Source of the DNA: Pseudanabaena sp. PCC 6802
GTDB lineage: Bacteria; Cyanobacteriota; Cyanobacteriia; Pseudanabaenales; Pseudanabaenaceae
Assembly: GCF_000332175.1 (NCBI RefSeq)
Contig: NZ_KB235914.1
Coordinates: 2,414,868-2,478,867, forward strand
Direction of reading: 5' to 3'
Length of the DNA stretch: 64,000 nucleotides
Part shown: piece by piece, positions 31,444-40,453 of the stretch
Numbering within the stretch: the first letter of the stretch is position 1
Layout of the letters: each line of letters starts with the position of its first letter
The notes under the pieces: model-generated
The model's database searches: none
The model's input: only the letters and a program-made list of their open reading frames with translations
Told to the model about the DNA's origin: nothing
Position numbers and translations under genes: made by a program

Positions 31444-32551
31444 ATGGACTTAGCTGAAATTAAACGCCTCATCGACATACTCGCACAACGCCTGGGTAAC
31501 ACCCAGGACTATCTTTGACTTTCCCTCACTCAATGCCAAAGTTCTCGATCTAGAACAGGTCGCAGCCCAGCCCGAGTTTTGGAATGATGCCGATCGCGCC
31601 CAAAAGACTATGCAAGAACTCAACGAGCTTAAATCGCATATCGAGCAGTTTCAACGTTGGGGTAAAACGGTCGAAAATCTGCAAGCGATCGCCGAGCTAT
31701 TAGAACTCGAGTTAGACCAGAGCCTTTTATCCGAAGCCTCAGACAGTATAAAGCAGCTTAATCTCGAACTAGATCGCTGGGATTTAGAGCAGCTTTTATC
31801 AGGTCCTTACGATCGTTACGATGCCATCCTCACGATCAATGCCGGTGCGGGGGGGACAGACGCTCAGGACTGGGCAGAAATGCTACTGCGCATGTATACC
31901 CGTTTCTGTGAAGCTAGGGGGTACAAAGTACAGCTATCAGATATATCGGAAGGTGAAGAAGCCGGGATCAAATCCGCCACGATTGAGGTGCATGGCCGTC
32001 ATGCCTATGGCTATTTAGCCTCGGAAAAGGGCACCCATCGCCTGGTACGGATTTCGCCCTTTAATGCTAACGATAAACGTCAGACTAGTTTTGCCGGAGT
32101 TGAAATAATGCCCCTACTGGACGAAGAAGTCGAGTTGGAAATCGATCCCAAAGACCTGGATATCTCCACCACGCGATCCGGTGGCAAGGGCGGGCAGAAT
32201 GTCAACAAAGTAGAAACTGCGGTGCGAATTACCCATATCCCGACTGGCATATCAGTCAGGTGTACCCAAGAGCGATCGCAATTGCAAAATAAAGAGAAAG
32301 CCATGCAGCTACTTAAGGCAAAATTATTAATAATTGCCCAAGAACAACACGCGCAAAAAATTGCAGATATTCGTGGAGATATTGTAGAGGCAGCTTGGGG
32401 TAATCAAATTCGCAACTACGTTTTTCACCCTTACCAAATGGTTAAGGATTTACGCACGAATATCGAGACTGCCAATATTCAAGATGTGATGAATGGCGAA
32501 CTAGAGCCGTTTATTCAAGCCTACCTCAGGCAACAAAATAAGGTAGTTTAA
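31444..32551 (+). CDS. prfB: peptide chain release factor 2, with programmed +1 frameshift
   Basis: The gene begins at the ATG at 31444 ([20 protein letters not shown]), meets an in-frame TGA at 31516-31518 after codon 24, and continues in the +1 frame ([20 protein letters not shown]) to 32551, giving 368 aa. RF2 ends translation at UGA and UAA. The GGQ peptidyl hydrolysis motif is in [16 protein letters not shown] and the SPF stop-codon recognition motif in [17 protein letters not shown]. The in-frame UGA is itself read by RF2, so low RF2 lets ribosomes shift and make more: autoregulation known from E. coli. Annotating only 31610-32551 would lose about 56 residues. Confidence 0.95.
31505..31519 (+). 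promoter_or_regulatory. prfB programmed frameshift site
   Basis: AGGA (31505-31508) is the internal Shine-Dalgarno-like stimulator, followed by CTATCTTTGAC with CTT-TGA-C at 31513-31519. The E. coli site is AGGGGGTATCTTTGAC; here the stimulator is shorter but TATCTTTGAC is identical. Ribosomes slip from CUU to UUU and read GAC next. Confidence 0.95.
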
Positions 32552-32599
32552 GTCAACAATAATGGTTGTAGATCTAAAATTCAAAACTCAATAATTACT

Positions 32600-33049
32600 A
32601 TGACTAGGTGGCGGTATTTTGCATCCAATTGCGTTGGCCTCGCAGGGTTTTCGCTGTTATCGATCGCGATTTTAATGTTGGGCGCGCCAACGGCACGGGC
32701 GCAGGATTTTACTGACGACCAAATTTCTCGATATGCGGCGGCGGCAGAAGCGATCGAAGGCAAGCGCAACGAGGTACTGCGCAGAGCTAAAAATAATCAG
32801 GGGTGGGTATCTGTTGCTAGACAGGCAGAAGCACGGAATATATCCGTTTGCGAATTGAGTCCGAGCGAGCAACCTGAATTTCTGCGTAATTTATGTGGGG
32901 AATTATTCACCTATTCAGAACAAACGATCAGAAATAACGGTTTTTCTAGTAACCGTGAGTTTAATCAGCTCACTCAAGCCCAGCAGCAAAACAGCCAATT
33001 ACAAAGACGCATCCAGGAAAAGATCGTGCAAATAAGAGGTGGGAGATAG
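32600..33049 (+). CDS. secreted DUF4168 family protein
   Basis: 149 aa. A signal peptide (CVGLAGFSLLSIAILMLGAP, cleavage after TARA) leads to a helical mature domain: DDQISRYAAAAEAIEGKRNE, then FNQLTQAQQQNSQLQRRIQE, the N-Q-L/I-T-x-A-x-Q-x-x-x-x-L-x-x-R-I signature of DUF4168. A pair of cysteines (CELSP and NLCGELF) may form a disulfide in the periplasm or lumen. Function unknown; the family is common in cyanobacteria and some proteobacteria. It stands alone between prfB and ilvE. Confidence 0.85.
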   Translation: MTRWRYFASNCVGLAGFSLLSIAILMLGAPTARAQDFTDDQISRYAAAAEAIEGKRNEVLRRAKNNQGWVSVARQAEARNISVCELSPSEQPEFLRNLCGELFTYSEQTIRNNGFSSNREFNQLTQAQQQNSQLQRRIQEKIVQIRGGR

Positions 33050-33124
33050 ATTGGATTGGGATCGGTACAGGCAAATTTTTGCTTAAATATATAGACCGCC
33101 TACTTTTGTTACTGAGGTTTGAAT

Positions 33125-34045
33125 ATGTCTGACCAGTATGCCTACCTGCGTGGAGAATTTGTCCCTTTAGAGAATGCCTCGATCAGTATTCGTACCCATG
33201 CTTTTTTGTACGGTACGGCGGTATTTGAGGGGATTAAAGCATATTGGCTACCTGAGTCCGGTCAGATGGGCGTATTTCGGATGGCAGATCACTATAAGCG
33301 TTTGCAACAAAGCAGTCACATCTTGAGATTGCGATCGCCGATCGATGCTGACAAAATGGCTGAACTCACGATCGAGCTGATTAAACGCAATCAATGCCAG
33401 GCGAACACGTATATTCGTCCAATTGTATATAAGGCCGACCTGCGCATCGGGCCAATTCTGACAATTGCCAATACCCAAGACGACTTTTGCTTGTTTACCG
33501 TACCGATGGATGGTTACCTGGATACGAGTAAGGGACTGCACGTGGGGGTTTCATCCTGGCGGCGGCTGGATGACAATGCGATCCCAGCCAGAGCAAAAGT
33601 GAATGGAGCATACGTTAATACCGCCCTTGCTAAAACCGACGGTCACTTAGCTGGGTTTGACGATGTAGTGGTACTGACTAACGAAGGACATGTAGCAGAG
33701 GGCAGTGCCATGAACCTGTTCCTAGTAAGAGATAATTGTTTGATTACGAGCGCCATTACAGAAAATATCCTGGAGGGTATTACACGCAGTACTTTAATAG
33801 ACTTAGCGCAAAAAGAACTGGGTTTGTCAGTAGTAACGCGACCGATCGACCGAACCGAACTTTATGTTGCCGATGAAGCATTCTTTGCTGGCACGGCCAC
33901 GGAGGTGGCACCCATCACGAAATTCGATCATCGACCCGTAGGCGATGGCAATGTTGGATCGATCTCAAAGCAATTGCAAGATCTCTATAGCAAAGCGGTA
34001 CACGGGCTCTTACCAAAGTACGATCGCTGGGTGACTCGCGTTTAA
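33125..34045 (+). CDS. ilvE: branched-chain-amino-acid aminotransferase
   Basis: 306 aa from the ATG at 33125 (MSDQYAYLRGEFVPLENASI); a TTG two codons before is unlikely. Fold-type IV PLP enzyme that makes leucine, isoleucine and valine from their 2-oxo acids with glutamate. Visible are HAFLYGTAVFEGIKAYW, the catalytic lysine in PARAKVNGAYVNTALAK, the glutamate in GHVAEGSAMNLFLVRDN that contacts the pyridine nitrogen, and TRSTLIDLA with GTATEVAPI for phosphate binding. Size and motifs are standard. Confidence 0.94.
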   Translation: MSDQYAYLRGEFVPLENASISIRTHAFLYGTAVFEGIKAYWLPESGQMGVFRMADHYKRLQQSSHILRLRSPIDADKMAELTIELIKRNQCQANTYIRPIVYKADLRIGPILTIANTQDDFCLFTVPMDGYLDTSKGLHVGVSSWRRLDDNAIPARAKVNGAYVNTALAKTDGHLAGFDDVVVLTNEGHVAEGSAMNLFLVRDNCLITSAITENILEGITRSTLIDLAQKELGLSVVTRPIDRTELYVADEAFFAGTATEVAPITKFDHRPVGDGNVGSISKQLQDLYSKAVHGLLPKYDRWVTRV

Positions 34046-34078
34046 GATTTAAGATCGAAATGTAGTGAACCTAGAACG

Positions 34079-35674
34079 ATGCCATACCTAGTTAGCACCG
34101 ACGGTGGCGTTGATGGCAGAGTTACCAAGCTGAAAGCAGGACTGAATAGTATTGGTCGCCAGCCTGGCAACAGCATAGTCCACCAACATATGAGTCTTTC
34201 CCGACAACACGCTCAGATTTTAGTTACGGACCAGAGCGTTACTCTGACCGACCTCAATAGTCGTAACGGTACATTTGTTAACGATGTCAGGGTGCAGGAA
34301 TGCGAACTGCATGATAAAGACCTGATTCGCTGCGGCGATATCATGTTTAGATTTGCTGACAATCTAGTCACCGATCCCAGGCTGAATATTGCCAAGCAAG
34401 TTTCGCCAGACTCCAATCGCGTCATGATTAGCTCTCTGCTCAACCAGCAAAGCAGTCTCCACGCCAGTAGAGTATTGAAGATTAGCCCTCTGGATTCTAG
34501 CGAACGCGCCCTCGCTAAGCTGCAAATTTTACTAGAGGTGGGCAAGCAACTCTCGTTCCCTGAAGATCCAGATAAGCTCTTGGCGAAAATCCTCGATTTA
34601 CTATTTGACATCATGGAGGTCGATCGCTCTGCAATCCTGATGGTGAACGAGCAGACTGGGCAGTTAGAGAGCAAGGCATTTAAGCACAGGGCTGGTTTGG
34701 AAACCGACGACGACTATCACTTTTACAGCACGCAAATTACTAGTTTTGTGCTCGCGCATGGCGATGCCATTTTGACCAAAGATGCCCAGATTGACGAACG
34801 ATTCGACAGTTCCGCATCGGTGGTAGGTCTATCAATTCGCGCTTCTATGTGCGTGCCGCTCAAGCCCAAAGATGAAATTATCGGCCTTTTGTATGTTGAT
34901 AACCTATCCACATCCAATGCCTATTCCGACGAGGATCTAGAATTCCTCACAGCGCTTGCCAATCAAGCAGCGATCGCCATTGAAAACGCACGGCTATACA
35001 AGCAGATTGAAATGGAAGCCGTGACGCGCGCCAAATTCGAGCGCTTTTTCCCCCAATCGGTTAGCAAAAAAATTAGAGAAGAAGGCACTCTGGAAATCGT
35101 TGATACTGAGGTAACAGCCCTATTCTCGGATATTAGCGCTTTTACGGAACTATCGTCAGTGCTGGAACCGCGCCAGATAATTGCCATGCTGAACGATTAC
35201 TTTCAGGTGGTAGTAGAAGACATCGTATTTGAGTACGAAGGTACGCTAGAGAAGTATATTGGCGATGCTTTACTAGCAGTATGGGGCGCTCCGTATCAAA
35301 AAACAGACGATGCGGATCGAGCGGTAAGGGCGGCGATCGCGATGCAAAGAGCTGTATGCGATCTCAGTACGCGCTGGCTCCAAGAACGCAATTTTGGCAT
35401 TCAAGTTCACATTGGGATCAATACAGGTAGAGTGGCGGCTGGCAATATTGGTTCGCCCAAATTAATTCAATACGCCACGATCGGCGATACTACAAATGTC
35501 ACCAGTCGGATCTGTAATGTGGCGCAGGCTAATGAAATAGTGATTTCTCAGTCTACGCTCGATCGCCTGATCGAACGCAACCTCCCCTTGATAAAACTAC
35601 CACCAGTCAACGTGAAAGGGAAATCGGAAGCATTGCAGCTTTATAGACTAGATTGGCAGCAACTGCGATCGTAA
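34079..35674 (+). CDS. class III adenylate/guanylate cyclase with FHA and GAF domains
   Basis: 531 aa. About 1-95: FHA domain (GLNSIGRQPGNSIVHQHMSL, SRQHAQI, NSRNGTFVND). About 150-310: GAF domain (AILMVNEQTGQLESKAFKHR, RASMCVPLKPKDEIIGLLYV). About 335-525: cyclase catalytic domain with FSDISAFTELS and GDALLAVWGAP, which provide the two metal-binding aspartates, EKYIGDALLA carrying the adenine-selecting lysine, and HIGINTGRVAAGNIGS. It probably makes cAMP in response to a small ligand at the GAF domain or to a phosphorylated partner at the FHA domain. A Ser/Thr kinase gene follows at 80 bases, so phosphorylation by it is an attractive guess. Confidence 0.93.
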   Translation: MPYLVSTDGGVDGRVTKLKAGLNSIGRQPGNSIVHQHMSLSRQHAQILVTDQSVTLTDLNSRNGTFVNDVRVQECELHDKDLIRCGDIMFRFADNLVTDPRLNIAKQVSPDSNRVMISSLLNQQSSLHASRVLKISPLDSSERALAKLQILLEVGKQLSFPEDPDKLLAKILDLLFDIMEVDRSAILMVNEQTGQLESKAFKHRAGLETDDDYHFYSTQITSFVLAHGDAILTKDAQIDERFDSSASVVGLSIRASMCVPLKPKDEIIGLLYVDNLSTSNAYSDEDLEFLTALANQAAIAIENARLYKQIEMEAVTRAKFERFFPQSVSKKIREEGTLEIVDTEVTALFSDISAFTELSSVLEPRQIIAMLNDYFQVVVEDIVFEYEGTLEKYIGDALLAVWGAPYQKTDDADRAVRAAIAMQRAVCDLSTRWLQERNFGIQVHIGINTGRVAAGNIGSPKLIQYATIGDTTNVTSRICNVAQANEIVISQSTLDRLIERNLPLIKLPPVNVKGKSEALQLYRLDWQQLRS

Positions 35675-35753
35675 ATATTCGCGATCTAAATCACGTATGA
35701 CCCAAAATTTGCACGATATGATGGTTATACATTAGATATCCTTATTCACCAGT

Positions 35754-37325
35754 ATGGACAGCCCATTGCCTACAAATCCCTGGATTGGTCGTACGGTAGG
35801 CGATCGCAATCGCTATCGCATCAATGCTTGCCTTGGCGGTGGCGGTATGGGGGAGGTCTTCCTAGCTGTAGATACGCTTCTAGGGCAGGATGTTGCGATC
35901 AAAATGCTCAAAGAAAGACTAGTTTCTACAGCAGATCTGAGGAAACGCTTCGAGCGCGAAGTTTTACTGTGTGCGGCAATTAAAAGCGATAACGTCGTTC
36001 AGGTTAAAGATTATGGCGTGACGGCTGAAGGTTATCCCTATTACGTGATGGAATATTTAAGGGGGCAAACTCTAGGTCAACTCCTGCGTCAGGAAAAGAG
36101 ATTATCAAGGGCTCGCAGTGCCTACATCATACATCAGGTGTGTGCGGGGCTGCACTTAGCCCATCAAGGTGTGGTGATGTGGCACGATGGCAACGCTGAT
36201 AGCGAGCGCGTAAAAATCATTCACCGCGATTTAAAGCCTGAGAATATTTTCCTCGTTCCCACCAGCCTGGGTGAATTAGTCAAGATTCTGGATTTTGGGA
36301 TTGCCAAAATTGCCAATAACCATTTCTTTGCCACCAATACTGGTATGTTCATGGGCACATTTCAATATGCTGCCCCCGAGCAACTAGAAGTGCGCAAAGA
36401 TCTCAACGAACGCGCCGATATTTACAGCCTGGGTGTCATACTCTACGAAATGTTGAGCGGCACCGATCCATTTGGTTGTTCTCAAGCACAGGACGATAGC
36501 GGTTTGTGCTGGGTGCGCGCGCATATCTCCGAGCAACCCATACCCTTGCGATCGCAGCCCGGTTGCGAACAACTACCAGTGCAACTGGAAGCCGCCGTCA
36601 TGCGCTGCTTGCAAAAATCTCCCCGCGATCGCTTTGCCTCCGTCAAAGAATTGGATAAGGCCGTCCAAGATGCCATAGGCTTGCACTTAGATCCCGGTAG
36701 TATAGCTGTGGGTATTTCGCCTATCTCACATCTGCCTCAAAGTTTTACGCATGAAGAAAAAGCCCCGAGCGACCCGACGGTCTTGTCGCATTTGCAAGGA
36801 GAAACTATTGCCGAGCACCACGGCCATGCCGAAACGCGGCCAGAGCAAACTCTAACAGAAATCTCGCTGAAGAGATTAGAGACGCTGCTAGCTAAGTTTA
36901 TTGGTCCGATTGCTCCTGTATTGCTCAAACAAGAACTTGCAGCTAGCCATCATTTCACCGAATTGGTGGAGCGCCTGCGCGATCGCGTACCCGCAAAGTC
37001 CCAAAAGGAATTTCAATCTTTAAGTATGGATATATTAGGCATGGGAGCTTACCCGCCCACTGTGATCCAGAACCAAAAAACTCGACCATCAGAATCGGAA
37101 ATTACACCTGCCTTCACGCCGGCCTTAAGAGATCGTCCTGTTGACGAGCACTTCATCCACCGCTGCGAGCAAGAACTAGCCGATCTGATTGGCCCAATGG
37201 CACGCTTGATCGTGCAGCGATCTCTAAAACAAAAGAACTCGGTACCGGATTTGATTGAAGAGATCGTCCAACAAATTCCCAGTACGCAAGCCGCGAATGA
37301 GTTTCGCAGACGGGTGGCGAGTTAA
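35754..37325 (+). CDS. eukaryotic-type Ser/Thr protein kinase with duplicated C-terminal helical domain
   Basis: 523 aa. The kinase domain (about 15-300) has the glycine loop LGGGGMGEVF, VAIKMLKERL with the ATP lysine, HRDLKPENIF, DFGIAKI and YAAPEQLEVR; an insertion VVMWHDGNADSERVK precedes the catalytic loop. There is no membrane helix. The C-terminal 150 residues carry two copies of a helical unit: LLAKFIGPIAPVLLKQELA with FTELVERLRDRVP, and LADLIGPMARLIVQRSLK with VPDLIEEIVQQIP. Such paired I-G-P-x-A units occur behind kinase and GAF domains in cyanobacteria and probably bind other proteins. It follows the FHA-GAF-cyclase gene on the same strand. The stop overlaps that of the Rrf2 gene on the other strand. 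Confidence 0.92.
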   Translation: MDSPLPTNPWIGRTVGDRNRYRINACLGGGGMGEVFLAVDTLLGQDVAIKMLKERLVSTADLRKRFEREVLLCAAIKSDNVVQVKDYGVTAEGYPYYVMEYLRGQTLGQLLRQEKRLSRARSAYIIHQVCAGLHLAHQGVVMWHDGNADSERVKIIHRDLKPENIFLVPTSLGELVKILDFGIAKIANNHFFATNTGMFMGTFQYAAPEQLEVRKDLNERADIYSLGVILYEMLSGTDPFGCSQAQDDSGLCWVRAHISEQPIPLRSQPGCEQLPVQLEAAVMRCLQKSPRDRFASVKELDKAVQDAIGLHLDPGSIAVGISPISHLPQSFTHEEKAPSDPTVLSHLQGETIAEHHGHAETRPEQTLTEISLKRLETLLAKFIGPIAPVLLKQELAASHHFTELVERLRDRVPAKSQKEFQSLSMDILGMGAYPPTVIQNQKTRPSESEITPAFTPALRDRPVDEHFIHRCEQELADLIGPMARLIVQRSLKQKNSVPDLIEEIVQQIPSTQAANEFRRRVAS

Positions 37326-37765
37326 ATCGTAAATTCTGACTCCTGACCAAGGGCAGCCTGCCAACTGCGGGCATCATAGTACAAGTCCTCCAGGGAAATG
37401 CCGTATAGAGCATCTTTGAGTTTTTGGTGCAGTCGCTGCCACAGGGCATATGTGACCCAATCGTCGGCTTTGGCAGCATCCGGCTCTACTCTGGGTAGGG
37501 GGTTCGTATCCTCGCCCACGGCAGTAAGAATGTCGCCGAGGGAAATTAGCTTAGCCGATCGCCCTAGCACGTAACCACCATGCATTCCCCTAACCGACTG
37601 CACGAGACCTGCCTGCCTCAGCTCGATCAATAGTTTTTCCAGATACGGAGCGGGAATGGACTGACGATTTGCGATCGCTTTGACCGTTACTGGTTGTTTT
37701 TTGGCCCAGACAACCAAATCCAACATTGCTTTAACACTGTAATGCCCTCTTCGCGTTAACTTCAT
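37322..37765 (-). CDS. Rrf2 family transcriptional regulator lacking the Fe-S cysteines
   Basis: 147 aa. The winged helix MKLTRRGHYSVKAMLDLVVW, KAIANRQSIPAPYLEKLLIE and LVQSVRGMHGGYVLGRSAKL is typical of Rrf2/IscR, with wing R-G-x-x-G-G-Y. The protein contains no cysteine at all, so the [2Fe-2S] cluster of IscR or RsrR cannot form through the usual three Cys. The C-terminal part (YALWQRLHQKLKDALYGISL) is the dimer helix. It is the cyanobacterial Rrf2 type; its signal and targets are unknown. Convergent with the kinase gene, sharing the stop bases. Confidence 0.9.
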   Translation of the reverse strand: MKLTRRGHYSVKAMLDLVVWAKKQPVTVKAIANRQSIPAPYLEKLLIELRQAGLVQSVRGMHGGYVLGRSAKLISLGDILTAVGEDTNPLPRVEPDAAKADDWVTYALWQRLHQKLKDALYGISLEDLYYDARSWQAALGQESEFTI

Positions 37766-37785
37766 CGGTCAATTAAAAGACTTGT

Positions 37786-37888
37786 TATAGCTATAGCCAA
37801 CAGGCTTAGGACGGGGTGCAGGGGTAGAACCCCTGCGTGGTGGCTGCGCCCCACTCCCCCTGCCCTAACAGATCCGCATACAGCTATA
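37786..37888. repeat. type B palindromic repeat, inverted (copy B2)
   Basis: 103 bp from TATAGCTATAGCCAACAGGC to GATCCGCATACAGCTATA. Its interior (ACGGGGTGCAGGGGTAGAAC, GTGGCTGCGCCCCAC) is the reverse complement of copies B1 and B3. It lies 21 bases upstream of the Rrf2 start, inside its promoter region. Confidence 0.85.
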
Positions 37889-37954
37889 ACTTTCAATTTG
37901 CTCGACATATCAAACCTGTTAGATTAGAACACGTACGCTACGAGGTTTTGCACT

Positions 37955-38569
37955 GTGAAAAGTCTCAACAGATTGTTAGTTGTTTCCTCGCTTCTCTGGC
38001 TGACAACTAGTGCAGGCACTATGCCAAAAGCTAATGCCCAGGAAGTTCGTTCCCAAGCAGCTACGACAACTATTACGCCGCAGAAACGTCTACTCATTAA
38101 GGAACTTTTAACAATAACTGGAGCCAATAAAAATGCCGATCGAATTTTTGATTTAATGCTGGCTCAAACAGAATCGGATTTTCCCAAAATCATAACTGGT
38201 ATCCTGGACAAGAACCCAGCCTTAAGCAAACTCAGACCATCAGAGCGAGCGGAACTCCAGCAGAAGATCGGCACTGACGCTCTACGCATTAGTAAAAGAT
38301 ATCGAGAATTGCTACGCAAGCGCGTTAACTTTGCTGAGATCGTAGAGAATATCTCCTATCCTTTATACGATAAATACTTCACTGAAAACGAACTGAAAGA
38401 TCTAATTTCCTTTTATCAGTCCCCCACTGGCAAAAAATCGATTAGCGTTATGCCTCAACTCCTGACAGACTCAATGCAGCGATCTAACCAACTGCTAATC
38501 CCAAAACTACTAGATGTGATTAACGAGGTTCTGGTAGAGGAATTCCCTAACCTCAAACCTATAAATTAA
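37955..38569 (+). CDS. secreted DUF2059 family protein
   Basis: 204 aa from a GTG start (MKSLNRLLVVSSLLWLTTSA). Signal peptide cleavage is likely after KANA. The mature part is helical, and its C-terminal half has the DUF2059 signature: YPLYDKYFTENELKDLISFY and QSPTGKKSISVMPQLLTDSM. The N-terminal part has the usual LLTITGANKNADRIFDLMLA. Members are periplasmic proteins of unknown role found across proteobacteria and cyanobacteria. Single gene, just before tRNA-Pro. Confidence 0.88.
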   Translation: MKSLNRLLVVSSLLWLTTSAGTMPKANAQEVRSQAATTTITPQKRLLIKELLTITGANKNADRIFDLMLAQTESDFPKIITGILDKNPALSKLRPSERAELQQKIGTDALRISKRYRELLRKRVNFAEIVENISYPLYDKYFTENELKDLISFYQSPTGKKSISVMPQLLTDSMQRSNQLLIPKLLDVINEVLVEEFPNLKPIN

Positions 38570-38612
38570 ATCATTAGACACAAACTTAATGTAATATTAT
38601 GGTTTGTAACAA

Positions 38613-38689
<77 letters not shown>

Positions 38690-38709
38690 TTTTACGATCG
38701 CTTAGAACT

Positions 38710-39633
38710 ATGCTCCTTCCTACTACCGCCCCCGATTTTAAGTCTGGGTTCGTGGCTTTAATCGGGCGACCAAATGTAGGCAAGTCCACGTTGCTGAATG
38801 CTCTGGTAGGTCAAAAAATTGCGATTACATCCCCCGTCGCGCAAACCACACGCCATCGCTTACAGGGTATTCTGACGATGCCCCACGCCCAAATCGTCCT
38901 GGTCGATACACCTGGAATTCATAAGCCCCATCACCTCTTGGGCGAGACCTTAGTTAAAAACGCTGTCAGCGCGATCGCCGCCGTAGATCTAGTTATCTGG
39001 GTTGTCGATAGCACGGTACCGGCGGGGAAAGGCGATCGCTTTGTTGCTGATGCTATCCACAAAGCTGGTACGCCCGCGCTCGTAGGCTTAAATAAAATCG
39101 ACATCCTTTCGCCAGACCCACAGGGATCGCACCTCAACCTGGAGAGCTATAGCTCGATTGCTAGCCCCTACGGCTGGGATTTATGTCAATTTTCGGCTTT
39201 GACTGCAGATGGCTTAGATAATTTGAAGCAAATGTGTTGCGATCGCCTCCCAGCAGGCCCTTACTACTACCCACCCGAACTGGTAACCGACCAACCAGAG
39301 CGGTTTATCATGGGCGAGCTAATTCGAGAGCAAATTTTACTATTGACCCGCGAAGAAGTGCCGCATTCCGTTGCCGTGAGTATAGATCGCGTTGACGAGC
39401 AACCCAAACTCACTGCCGTTTTAGCCACTATTTATGTAGAGCGGGATTCTCAGAAAGGCATTTTAATTGGCAAAAAGGGTAAGATGCTTAAGGAAATAGG
39501 CACAAAAGCACGCGAGCAAATGCAAAAGCTAATTTTGGGTCAGGTACATTTGGAACTTTTTGTTAAAGTACAACCCAAATGGCGTTCCTCCAGAAGCCAA
39601 ATTGTAGATCTAGGGTACTCTATGGAATATTGA
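38710..39633 (+). CDS. era: GTPase Era
   Basis: 307 aa from the ATG at 38710; a longer frame would start inside tRNA-Pro and is rejected. Era binds the 3' end of 16S rRNA during 30S assembly. The G domain has GRPNVGKST (P loop), the TTRHRL switch I, DTPGIHKP (G3), NKID (G4) and SAL (G5). The KH domain carries the RNA-binding turn GILIGKKGKMLKEIGTKARE and ends VDLGYSMEY. All parts are complete. tRNA-Pro lies 24 bases upstream and may share its transcript. Confidence 0.95.
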   Translation: MLLPTTAPDFKSGFVALIGRPNVGKSTLLNALVGQKIAITSPVAQTTRHRLQGILTMPHAQIVLVDTPGIHKPHHLLGETLVKNAVSAIAAVDLVIWVVDSTVPAGKGDRFVADAIHKAGTPALVGLNKIDILSPDPQGSHLNLESYSSIASPYGWDLCQFSALTADGLDNLKQMCCDRLPAGPYYYPPELVTDQPERFIMGELIREQILLLTREEVPHSVAVSIDRVDEQPKLTAVLATIYVERDSQKGILIGKKGKMLKEIGTKAREQMQKLILGQVHLELFVKVQPKWRSSRSQIVDLGYSMEY

Positions 39634-40453
39634 CATTGAGGAACTATATCTACTGTTTCATGGCCTAAATCTAAGCTAGAGATCGCGGTAATTAATACCC
39701 AAGTCTACCAAGGCAATTATCAAGGTAGCTTGACATAGGATCTAATCCACCCGGGCGATACCCAAAGAATGGGTATATTCTGTATCATACACAACAGAAT
39801 GAACTCGGCATTACTGCCACGATTAATAAATGTATTTACTAAGTAAAGTTAAGCAAACCCCTGTTTTGCGAACAAATATAAAGGAGTTGCAATTACTGAA
39901 CCTTAGTATTAGGTTTTACGTTATGTAATGTTTCTAGAAGTGCTTATGACATTATTTACCCTCTATGTTTTTATGTTTATTGGTATCCCCTATCTTTTCT
40001 GGAAAGTAATTTCGCCTTTTACCTAGACCCCACTTTAGAGATTGGAAATGTTTGAAATTTAGGGGATAGTCTAACCCGCATTTCCTATTTAGTAGGTCTT
40101 ATACACAGCTAACCATCTATATCCTCCATACTTAGAACTACCTAAACCAGTGGTATGCTATTGATTTGGTTTCGGTAGGCTAGTAGCAGCCCAGGATGCG
40201 CCCTACATCTACACCCTGTGGCAAGTTGGTATATAAAGCTATTCCTCATTTTTGTCGGATATTCAGGTTATTCCTATTGAGCTTGTGGGGTTTCTTTTTG
40301 AGAAGCTAAACCCCGATCGCGAGCGGCAAATCTTAACACTACAAATCAACTGTGAACTTTTCTGAAGTTATCTGCTGATTCTGCTCTTAAGAAGGCGCTT
40401 ATTCTCTAGAATGTGAGTTTAAACCGTTCTTTTAAATTTTTAAAGAATTAAGT
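39634..40453. other. long spacer upstream of psaL
   Basis: 820 bases. ATACCC/GGGTAT form a small hairpin at about 39760-39777. A 26-codon hydrophobic open frame lies at 39946-40026. AAGGAG at 39881-39886 is a good ribosome site but has no convincing start codon at the right distance. The right third should contain the psaL promoter; I see no certain -35/-10 pair. Confidence 0.5.
39946..40026 (+). CDS. possible 26-aa single-helix membrane peptide
   Basis: ATG at 39946 opens MTLFTLYVFMFIGIPYLFWK and ends VISPFT, TAG at 40024-40026. The peptide is one hydrophobic helix with a charged exit, the shape of small photosystem or cytochrome b6f subunits, and AGAAG stands five bases before the ATG. It does not match PsaI, PsaJ, PsaM, PsbT, PsbM, PetN, PetL or PetG as I know them. 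It lies upstream of psaL. Could be real or chance in an AT-rich spacer. Confidence 0.35.
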   Translation: MTLFTLYVFMFIGIPYLFWKVISPFT

